From Caldifarciminota bacterium UBA2202 (GTDB lineage Bacteria; Hydrothermota; 32-111), in NCBI GenBank assembly GCA_002327905.1, contig DCUY01000044.1:1-11670 (forward strand): a stretch of 11,670 bases of DNA. Reading direction: 5' to 3'. The position numbers and the translations under genes are program-made. The first letter of the stretch is position 1. Each line of letters starts with the position of its first letter. The notes beneath the pieces were generated by a model that was given only the letters and a program-made list of their open reading frames with translations, had not been told where the DNA came from and ran no database searches. Shown one piece after another: positions 5,872 through 11,670 of the stretch.

Positions 5872-5899
5872 TTGACTATTTGAACAAATAAAATACAAT
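5872..5899 (+). promoter_or_regulatory. Promoter of the serine hydrolase gene
   Basis: TTGACT (5872-5877), a 16-base spacer and TACAAT (5894-5899) give a good sigma70-type match. The start near 5906 gives a leader of about 89 bases. Short inverted arms TGAAC (5881-5885) and GTTCA (5901-5905) flank the -10 box. The heptamer array ends directly upstream, where an UP element or activator site would normally lie. Confidence 0.7.
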
Positions 5900-5994
5900 A
5901 GTTCATTAATAAATTATAGAAATTGTCTAAAATGTGTCTTTTAAAAAATTATCGAAAAAATATTTCGGGTATAGATAACAAACAAGGAGGTACA

Positions 5995-7752
5995 TTGAAA
6001 AAAGTTTTTATAACAATTGCTCTGTTTATGGCTTTTATATCCATATTTGCCGAGGGCAATGACTATTCCGCTATTATAAATGATATTGATGTATTTGTCG
6101 ATTCAGTAATGAAGACGCATAATGTTCCCGGAGTCTCAATAGCCATAGTGAAGAATAATGAAATAATACTTACAAAGGGCTACGGCTACAGAAATGTAAA
6201 GGATAAATCTCCAGTCACTGAAAAGACTCTATTCTGCATCGGCTCGTCAACAAAGGCATTTACCGCAACAGCTCTTTCAATGGCAGCTGAAGACGGGTAT
6301 ATTGATTTCAATGAAAAGGTTACAGCATATCTTCCCGATTTTGAGTTAAAAGACAAGAATATCTCTGACAATGCATTGGTGATAGACCTTTTGACGCACA
6401 GAATCGGACTTCCGCGCCATGATTTAATGTGGTACGGTTCATCATTCACAAGAGACGAAATATATAAGAGACTTAAATATCTCGAACTCTCTGCAGGTTT
6501 AAGAGAGACATTTCAATATCAGAATCACATGTTCATGACAGCGGGCGTTCTCTTGGAGAGAGTGACAGGAAAGACATGGGAAGATTTCGTAAAAGAGAGA
6601 ATCTTTCTGCCGCTGAGCATGAATGAGACGAATTTATCAACAAATGATTCAAAGAAGTCAGCTGATTATGCTTCGCCGTATCTTTTGGAAAATAAAAAGA
6701 TTACTGAAATTCCTTTCAGAGAAATTCCTGCAATGGGTCCTGCAGGAACTATAAATTCAGATGCTGTAGATATGGCGCAGTGGCTCATGTTCAATCTTAA
6801 CAGAGGCAGTGTGAACTCAAAACAGCTGATTACAGATGCATCATTTGCAAGAATGACATCACCGCAGATGATTGCCTCTTCTGTTTCGGGCAGTGAAGAG
6901 CGTTCATTTTTATCTTATGGAATGGGCTGGTTCATTCAATATTACAGAGGGCATTATATGGTTCATCATGGAGGCAATATTGACGGATTTTCCGCTCTTG
7001 TCTCTTTCTTCCCGGATGATTCTTTTGGAGTTGTCGTTCTTACAAATATGAATGCGACACCTCTGCCTTCAATTATAAACTATTATATATCTGACAGACT
7101 TCTAAATCTTGAACCTGTCAGCTGGAGCGAAAGGATAGCATCATCTGAAGATGAATCGGAAGAAGTAATCAAAACCGCAGTTGAACAGAGAGTGAAGAAT
7201 ACAAAACCTTCGCATTCTTTAAAGAGCTATGCGGGAACCTATGAAAATAAAGGTTACGGTCTTCTTAAAGTCGGGTATAAAAACGGAAAACTCCATCTGA
7301 AATACCATTTTCTTGATATGGACTTAAATCATTACCACTATGATGTATTTACAGGCAAATCGCAGATGCTCGGTGATATGGAGATGAAATTCCGCTTTGA
7401 ATCTGCTTCGGACGGGAGCATAGCAAAGGTTTATGCGCCTCTTGAGATGACCGTTGGAGAAATATGCTTTGAAAGAATAGCAGAGAGTGAATTCACTTCA
7501 GCTGAGTATCTTTCAAAATTCGCAGGTGTATACGCAACAAAAGATTTCAGTCTGACTGTTGATTTTATATCTGGAAGATTGAAACTGACTGTGCCGGGAC
7601 AGCCTCAGTACAACTTGGTGCCGAAAGAGAAAAATTCTTTTTTAATTGATGGGCTTACGGGCTTCTCTGTCATGTTTGAAGAGAAGAACGGAAAATCTGT
7701 TGCAATCTCATTGATTCAACCGAACGGTACTTTTAAAATAGAGAAAAAATAG
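5995..7752 (+). CDS. Exported serine beta-lactamase-family hydrolase with C-terminal DUF3471-type domains
   Basis: 585 residues. I choose the TTG at 5995 because AAGGAGG (5984-5990) lies four bases before it and because it places a Sec signal (KKVFITIALFMAFISIFA) at the very N-terminus. Residues about 28-361 form a PF00144 serine hydrolase domain with the three active-site motifs: SSTK (Ser84, Lys87), YQN (175-177) and HHGG (324-327, replacing the KTG of true beta-lactamases). LLTHRIGLPRHD is a typical family block. Residues about 410-495 match DUF3471 (SYAGTYENKGYGLLKVGY...HYHYDVF). A further beta-rich segment follows (506-585, FAGVYATKDFSLTV). Relatives are esterases or D-amino-acid/peptide hydrolases, so I do not call it a resistance enzyme. 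It should act in the periplasm or outside the cell. It has its own promoter and a strong terminator, so it is monocistronic. Confidence 0.9.
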   Translation: MKKVFITIALFMAFISIFAEGNDYSAIINDIDVFVDSVMKTHNVPGVSIAIVKNNEIILTKGYGYRNVKDKSPVTEKTLFCIGSSTKAFTATALSMAAEDGYIDFNEKVTAYLPDFELKDKNISDNALVIDLLTHRIGLPRHDLMWYGSSFTRDEIYKRLKYLELSAGLRETFQYQNHMFMTAGVLLERVTGKTWEDFVKERIFLPLSMNETNLSTNDSKKSADYASPYLLENKKITEIPFREIPAMGPAGTINSDAVDMAQWLMFNLNRGSVNSKQLITDASFARMTSPQMIASSVSGSEERSFLSYGMGWFIQYYRGHYMVHHGGNIDGFSALVSFFPDDSFGVVVLTNMNATPLPSIINYYISDRLLNLEPVSWSERIASSEDESEEVIKTAVEQRVKNTKPSHSLKSYAGTYENKGYGLLKVGYKNGKLHLKYHFLDMDLNHYHYDVFTGKSQMLGDMEMKFRFESASDGSIAKVYAPLEMTVGEICFERIAESEFTSAEYLSKFAGVYATKDFSLTVDFISGRLKLTVPGQPQYNLVPKEKNSFLIDGLTGFSVMFEEKNGKSVAISLIQPNGTFKIEKK

Positions 7753-7785
7753 AGAGAGCGGCTTTGCCGCCTCTCTGCTTTTTTT
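7751..7785. terminator. Bidirectional intrinsic terminator between convergent genes
   Basis: A GC-rich stem (7753-7762 with 7766-7776, one bulged C, TTT loop) begins at the hydrolase stop codon. On the plus strand it is followed by GCTTTTTTT. On the minus strand it is followed by TATTTTTT, formed by the codons before the stop. It can therefore end the hydrolase transcript and also stop readthrough from the M16 operon on the other strand. Confidence 0.9.
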
Positions 7786-7874
7786 AATTGAATAAACTGC
7801 AGAAAATATTTTGATTGACAGAAAAAATTAATTGTACTATTGACTTTTTTTGAAAAATTATTAAAGTTGACAAT

Positions 7875-7941
7875 GGAAGCAGGCTTAACTTTATCGGTAA
7901 TACTACTACATCACACCGATGAACCCTGCTTCCTTTTTTTT
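7875..7941 (+). terminator. Nested hairpin with T-tract, oriented away from any gene that needs it
   Basis: A perfect 9-bp stem GGAAGCAGG/CCTGCTTCC (7875-7883 with 7925-7933) is followed by eight Ts. Inside it is a perfect 6-bp stem ATCGGT/ACCGAT (7893-7898 with 7915-7920) with a 16-base loop. The T-tract is on the plus strand only, but the plus-strand gene upstream already has its own terminator and the neighbouring gene downstream runs the other way. It may be the 3' end of a small independent RNA, or a second-chance terminator. TTGACA at 7815-7820 and TTGACT at 7840-7845 lie upstream, but their -10 partners are poor. Confidence 0.6.
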
Positions 7942-7945
7942 ATCC

Positions 7946-9205
7946 CTATTTTAAAATCATGAACTGATAATTCTTCAGACAATCATTTAATACCGCGGTT
8001 ATCTCTCTGGGCTTCATTTTTCCCACTCTCTTCATGAATTTATCATTATGATTATAATCTCCGTATATCATGAAATTGTATCCGTTTGTAAAACTCCTCT
8101 CGACTGATTTTTCATTATTCATGTAAAATGATGTCTCATAAATATTTTTAAGGTCTTCAATCTCCTTCTGCGTCACACCCTCTTTTTTGAATTTGTTTAT
8201 CTCCTGCCGGAATAAAGATATGGCGCTGTCAGTATAGGTGGTGGATACATAAAATACGCCGTAATTGACTTTCTTATCCGACGCCGCCATATATGCAAAA
8301 TATGTCAGCCCGTGTTTTGTGCGCAATGTTTCATATATTCTCTTTGACAGAATGGATAATCCGAAGCGGGCAGGAATGTATTTGTCATCAGTGACAGAAG
8401 GAATCATAAATTTACAGGCGACATACTCGGTCTCGAGATTCTCCTTATCAGAATAAATGATTGTGTCCCTTCCTATCTCTTTATAAGGAGACGGGATTAT
8501 CTTCTTCCAATTCTCTCTTGTCTTCATGAATGACAATTTATCGTTTATAATTTTCTCTTCGCTCTTTAGAGGAATTCCTGTAACTATGCTTATGACGACT
8601 CTGTTGTTTGTTGTAAGAAATTCAAGATGCTTTTTTAAGTCATTACCGGAAATATTTGAGACAGTCTCAACATATCCGTCCGGAAGAGAAATATATTGAT
8701 GATCTCTGAAAAACCAGTCATTCAATTTCAGCCATATAAGCTCGTCAGGATTATCCTCTTTTGCCTTGATGTTGTCAATCATCCTCTTTCTTACAATTTC
8801 AAGATTTTTATCTGCAAACAGGGGCGCAGAGAGCATATCGGATGCAACATCAAGCACTTCATTGAAATATTTGTTGAATGTTGTGAAGCTTATTGAGGAA
8901 TAATCGTAATTATTCTCAATGATTATTCTCATTCCGTATTTATCCATTAAAGAATTTATTTCTGATTCAGAATATTTTGAGGTTCCTTTTTGAATCGCCT
9001 CAAGAAGGAATTTTTCAATGCCCGCCTTGTCTCTCCCGTAATTTGCAGTTCCTCCGTCAAAGAAAAAGGTGATTGTCGATATCTCTCTCTCCTTTGAATA
9101 ATCATAAATAACATTTTTCCCGACAGTAGTCTCAAAAAGTGAAATATCGGCAGACAAAAGAACGGAAAATATCGAGACTGCGAGTAAAATAATTGCTTTT
9201 TTCAT
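7946..9205 (-). CDS. M16-family peptidase subunit lacking the zinc site (Arg/Tyr subunit)
   Basis: 419 residues with Sec signal KKAIILLAVSIFSVLLSA. The overall M16 (pitrilysin/insulinase-like) fold is recognisable. Where a catalytic subunit has GLxHFLEHxxFKGT, this protein has GIEKFLLEAIQKGT (62-75): His to Lys, Glu to Leu, His to Glu. It therefore cannot bind zinc in the usual way. It keeps the second active-site element, LRTKHGLTY with Arg295 and Tyr302, which in two-chain M16B enzymes is supplied by the partner of the zinc subunit. The upstream gene encodes that zinc subunit. Their reading frames share one base (TAATG) behind AGAGGTG, so translation is coupled and near-equal amounts are expected. 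I infer a periplasmic heterodimeric metallopeptidase; its substrate is unknown. It is the last gene of the operon, and the first T-tract in its direction is at 7751-7785. Confidence 0.9.
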   Translation of the reverse strand: MKKAIILLAVSIFSVLLSADISLFETTVGKNVIYDYSKEREISTITFFFDGGTANYGRDKAGIEKFLLEAIQKGTSKYSESEINSLMDKYGMRIIIENNYDYSSISFTTFNKYFNEVLDVASDMLSAPLFADKNLEIVRKRMIDNIKAKEDNPDELIWLKLNDWFFRDHQYISLPDGYVETVSNISGNDLKKHLEFLTTNNRVVISIVTGIPLKSEEKIINDKLSFMKTRENWKKIIPSPYKEIGRDTIIYSDKENLETEYVACKFMIPSVTDDKYIPARFGLSILSKRIYETLRTKHGLTYFAYMAASDKKVNYGVFYVSTTYTDSAISLFRQEINKFKKEGVTQKEIEDLKNIYETSFYMNNEKSVERSFTNGYNFMIYGDYNHNDKFMKRVGKMKPREITAVLNDCLKNYQFMILK

Positions 9206-10554
9206 TATTTCACCTCTTTATTTGCAAAATATTTTTTTGCGGATTCCTTGTCTGTCATAATCCCTTCAATATACGGTTTGTCAAGAAGATAATTTCTTAA
9301 CACCCTCTGTATGTCAGATACATTGACTTTTTTTAAGTTGTCAAGATAAGTTTCAAAATAATCAAGTTCCGATATGCACCACCAGAATCCGACTCCCAAT
9401 GTGAAATCAACTGATGATTCAATGTCCTGATAAAAATTCATCTCAACCTTTTCTTTCGCCTGAGTGAGTATCTCCTCAGTCAGGTATCCGTCAGTATTAA
9501 TATTATTCAGTTCTTTGAAGAAAATATCTTTGACCTTATTTGTATTCTCTGCTGAAAGCGCCGCATCAAAAGTCACTGTAGCTCCATCCTGCTCAGTATA
9601 GTATCCGAGATAATAGCTGTAAACAAGTCCGTTCTCCACAAGCTGTTTGTATATATTCTGCGATTTCAGTTTCATTATTTCGCAGAGCAGGTCCATTGCG
9701 TAAGTGTCTTCATTCTTCTTCCCCACATCCGGACCGCGGAATGTAATCATCAATTCCGTCATTGAGACATTCTGCTCTGTGAATATGTTTTTGGTCTTTT
9801 CAAGATACGGATGCTCTTCAAACACAAATGACGGAGCATTTCCTTTCTCCCACCTTGAGAAATATTTTTTGACGAATTTTTCTGTTTTGGCAAAATCAAT
9901 ATCACCGACTATCACAAGAGCGGAATTATTTGGAATATAATATTTGTTCTTGATTTCAAACATCTGCTCTCTTGTGGCATTTGCAATGACGCTCTTGTCG
10001 CCAATGGCATTCTTTCTGTAAAAATACTTCTCAAACATTGCCTCTTCATTCATCTGATAAAAAATGTATGACGGCTCCGAAAAATCCCTGTTGAATTCAT
10101 TAAGAACGACATTCCTCTCCTTTGCGAGTTCTGTGGAATCAAAAATCGGATCGATTATCGCATAAGCCATGAATTCCATTCCCTGCTCAAAGTTTCTTGA
10201 GGGAAGGGTGAAAAAGTATCTGACTGATTCATTTGATGTCATTCCATTGTAAACTATTCCAAGCTCTCTTATTCTGTCGGCATAATCCTCCTGAGATGTC
10301 CACTTCTTGTTTCCTTTGAAAAACATGTGTTCATACAGATGCGATAGTCCGCAGTTTTTAGGAGTCTGCGTGTATGCCCCGTTTCTGACTGCAATTTCAA
10401 TTGTGACTATGGGTTCGCTCCCCGCTTTTATCATTATCACTTCAAGCCCGTTGTCAAGCTTGACTGTCTTATACTCTCTGTCCAGAATAACGGCTCCAAA
10501 GAGTCCGTAGATAATGCCGAGCATCATCAGAGAAAGAAGCAGAATTTTCTTCAT
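9205..10554 (-). CDS. M16-family zinc metallopeptidase, catalytic subunit
   Basis: 449 residues with Sec signal KKILLLSLMMLGIIYGLFG. The zinc site is complete: HLYEH (His72, Glu75, His76) and Glu153 in ERNVVLNEF, 77 residues after the second His as in pitrilysin-type enzymes. Family blocks DNGLEVIMI, NGAYTQTPKNCGLSHLYEHM and SALVIVGDID are clear. The C-terminal half carries ENGLVYSYY with Tyr312, but the usual Arg of the Arg/Tyr pair is replaced by Leu305. The next gene's product has the intact pair and no zinc site. This complementary split matches the known two-subunit M16B arrangement. The ATG overlaps the stop of the upstream membrane-protein gene by four bases (ATGA), with AAGGAG five bases before the start. 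It should act in the periplasm as a heterodimer, degrading peptides or unfolded proteins. Confidence 0.93.
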   Translation of the reverse strand: MKKILLLSLMMLGIIYGLFGAVILDREYKTVKLDNGLEVIMIKAGSEPIVTIEIAVRNGAYTQTPKNCGLSHLYEHMFFKGNKKWTSQEDYADRIRELGIVYNGMTSNESVRYFFTLPSRNFEQGMEFMAYAIIDPIFDSTELAKERNVVLNEFNRDFSEPSYIFYQMNEEAMFEKYFYRKNAIGDKSVIANATREQMFEIKNKYYIPNNSALVIVGDIDFAKTEKFVKKYFSRWEKGNAPSFVFEEHPYLEKTKNIFTEQNVSMTELMITFRGPDVGKKNEDTYAMDLLCEIMKLKSQNIYKQLVENGLVYSYYLGYYTEQDGATVTFDAALSAENTNKVKDIFFKELNNINTDGYLTEEILTQAKEKVEMNFYQDIESSVDFTLGVGFWWCISELDYFETYLDNLKKVNVSDIQRVLRNYLLDKPYIEGIMTDKESAKKYFANKEVK

Positions 10555-11498
10555 ATATTCTCCTTAATGTTTTTTTTCATAGTTAAAAAGAAATAAATTC
10601 CTATAAAACTGAAAATAACCTGCAGTAAAAAAAATGAAAGAGAAAGAGCCACAGTCTCTTCCTTCACTGTTCCCGAAAAGAATGTCATGTATGACCATTC
10701 CCTAAGTCCGAGTCCGTTTATTGTTATAGGTATCATACTTATCACCGAAATAAAGGGCACATATATTATCAGGTCAATAAGGGAGATGTTGAGATTTTGT
10801 GAAAGAACAATGAAATAATTTGTGAATACAAAGACAACCTGAATCATAAAAGAAAGAAAAAGATTTATTAAAAGTTGTTTTTTATGATTTCTGATTAAAC
10901 GGAGCGATGTGAAGAGAGAATTGATTTTGTCGCCAAGTTTCAATACATTTATCTTGGAAAACATGCGGAAAAAGAATTCAAAGACCCGATCATTTGCAAT
11001 TGCAGTAAAAAAGACTGCGGACAGAATGATGCCGGACAGAGAGAGAGGCAGAAAATATTTAAGCTGAACTCTGTTGAAAAAAATAATAGGCACTATTGTC
11101 ACATAAAAAATGATTCCCAAAAGTCCTATCCATCTTTCTATCAGTATTGACGAAATGACATCGGAAAGTTGTTTGCCTTTATCTGCAATGTATGCGCCTC
11201 TCACTACATCCATTCCAACTGTTGAAGGGAGGAAGTTATTGAAAAAGAGTGAAACCATGTATATTTTGAATGAACGCCACACTGAAACTTCAAATCCGTA
11301 GAGTTTTAAAATCATCTGCCACCTTAATGCAAGTATGTATGAAAATACGAAGAGTGTCAGAAATGAAATTACAAGATAGAACAGATTCGACCTTGATATG
11401 ACTAAGAGCGTTGACCGGATGTCAATCTTGTAGAATATTACTACAAGTATCACGACTGTCAGAAATATGCGGATAAGGGTGTTTATAAATTGTTTCAT
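10551..11498 (-). CDS. UPF0104 / lysylphosphatidylglycerol-synthase-TM-like integral membrane protein
   Basis: 315 residues, with about eight hydrophobic segments (roughly 5-22, 39-60, 78-94, 122-141, 150-168, 212-233, 241-260, 283-305). Family signatures are FFNNFLPSTVGMDVVR (85-100), ERWIGL (121-126) and IPITINGLGLREWSY (256-270). These match the flippase-like membrane domain family that includes the N-terminal half of MprF. No soluble C-terminal synthetase domain is present, so aminoacyl-lipid synthesis is unlikely. Stand-alone members are thought to move lipids or lipid-linked sugars, which is inference here. The start at 11498 puts the first helix at the usual place. No Shine-Dalgarno site precedes it, and the -10 box lies only six bases upstream, suggesting a leaderless transcript. 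It leads the operon and overlaps the M16 gene by four bases. Confidence 0.85.
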   Translation of the reverse strand: MKQFINTLIRIFLTVVILVVIFYKIDIRSTLLVISRSNLFYLVISFLTLFVFSYILALRWQMILKLYGFEVSVWRSFKIYMVSLFFNNFLPSTVGMDVVRGAYIADKGKQLSDVISSILIERWIGLLGIIFYVTIVPIIFFNRVQLKYFLPLSLSGIILSAVFFTAIANDRVFEFFFRMFSKINVLKLGDKINSLFTSLRLIRNHKKQLLINLFLSFMIQVVFVFTNYFIVLSQNLNISLIDLIIYVPFISVISMIPITINGLGLREWSYMTFFSGTVKEETVALSLSFFLLQVIFSFIGIYFFLTMKKNIKENI

Positions 11499-11504
11499 TG
11501 AATA

Positions 11505-11532
11505 AATATATGTCAGTATGGTTATTTGTCAA
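11505..11532 (-). promoter_or_regulatory. Promoter of the membrane protein/M16 operon, likely leaderless
   Basis: On the minus strand TTGACA (11532-11527), a 16-base spacer and TATATT (11510-11505) match consensus in 11 of 12 positions. The next six bases, TATTCA, lead straight to the ATG at 11498, so the usual start site falls at or next to the A of the start codon. Confidence 0.75.
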
Positions 11533-11564
11533 GAGGGAAGGGGAGAAGCGGGTGGTGTTATTTG

Positions 11565-11670
11565 CTCACGGCACACGGCGCATGGCGTCTTTGTCTCGCG
11601 GCATGCGGGCACAGCGTCGGCTCGCACACTGCCTCTATAGCTCGCTGCAGGAAGCCCAGCGCTCATTCGC
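11565..11670. other. GC-rich non-coding tail with short heptamer-like repeats
   Basis: By hand count 66 of the last 100 bases are G or C, against an AT-rich remainder of the window. No open frame or ribosome site is visible. It begins with near-heptamers TCACGGC, ACACGGC and GCATGGC (11566-11586) and has recurring GCTCRC words further on. It may be a decayed GC-rich tandem repeat, a foreign insertion edge or the start of an element outside the window. Confidence 0.5.

Noticed and set aside
5923..5994. An earlier in-frame TTG start for the serine hydrolase
   Set aside because: It has no ribosome site and would bury the signal peptide behind 24 polar residues. The TTG at 5995 has AAGGAGG four bases upstream.
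5995..7752. Antibiotic-resistance beta-lactamase
   Set aside because: The third motif is HHGG instead of KTG and the protein carries DUF3471-type C-terminal domains, as in esterase/peptidase members of PF00144.
7867..7895. TTGACA at 7867 as promoter of a small RNA ending at 7941
   Set aside because: Its -10 candidate (TTTATC) is weak, and a start near 7902 would leave out the left arm of the stem.
10551..11498. MprF-type lysyl-phosphatidylglycerol synthase
   Set aside because: Only the membrane flippase-like half is present. The soluble C-terminal synthetase domain is absent, so the specific enzyme name is not justified.

Overview
The window comes from an AT-rich bacterial chromosome with a Gram-negative (two-membrane) envelope. 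The evidence is an OmpA-type outer-membrane/peptidoglycan anchor protein, a small beta-barrel protein ending in phenylalanine, lipoproteins with classic lipoboxes, and several Sec signal peptides of the form MKK + hydrophobic core. Codon use fits the standard bacterial code, since TAA, TAG and TGA all end genes. Strong AGGAGG-type ribosome sites and sigma70-like TTGACA-N16/17-TATAAT promoters are easy to see. The style (DUF3494 proteins, OmpA fused to carboxypeptidase-regulatory-like domains, paired M16 peptidases, heptanucleotide repeats between genes) would fit an FCB-type or uncultured candidate-phylum bacterium, but I cannot name the lineage.

Layout. (1) 41-2316, minus strand: a tandem duplication of about 1.1 kb. 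Each copy holds a promoter, a DUF3494 'ice-binding-like' lipoprotein gene and an intrinsic terminator. A 22-base block upstream of each promoter is identical between copies. (2) 2492-5446, plus strand: a promoter region followed by a three-gene cluster of an OmpA-family barrel/anchor protein, a small outer-membrane barrel protein and a four-helix membrane protein of unknown function. (3) 5447-5994: a gene-free stretch holding a nested stem-loop with a GCAA tetraloop, a 14-unit heptanucleotide repeat array, and a promoter whose -35 box starts three bases after the array. (4) 5995-7752, plus strand: a secreted serine beta-lactamase-family (PF00144) hydrolase with C-terminal DUF3471-type domains, starting at TTG and ending at a bidirectional terminator. 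(5) 7786-7945: a convergent spacer holding a second nested hairpin with a T-tract that no gene explains. (6) 11532-7946, minus strand: a tightly coupled three-gene operon of a UPF0104/LPG-synthase-TM-like membrane protein and two exported M16 peptidase subunits. One subunit has the zinc site; the other lacks it but keeps the Arg/Tyr pair. (7) 11565-11670: a GC-rich non-coding tail.

How the parts work together: nearly every gene product is exported or membrane-bound, so the region is an envelope and surface neighbourhood rather than a metabolic pathway. The M16 pair very probably forms one heterodimeric periplasmic peptidase. The OmpA-like protein links outer membrane and peptidoglycan. The DUF3494 lipoproteins are surface or periplasmic proteins with an ice-binding-type beta-solenoid fold, and ice binding itself is unproven. 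I did not find a clear new multi-gene system. The most unusual items are the structured element at 5463-5544, the heptamer array next to a promoter, the conserved block upstream of both DUF3494 genes, and the orphan hairpin-terminator at 7875-7941.
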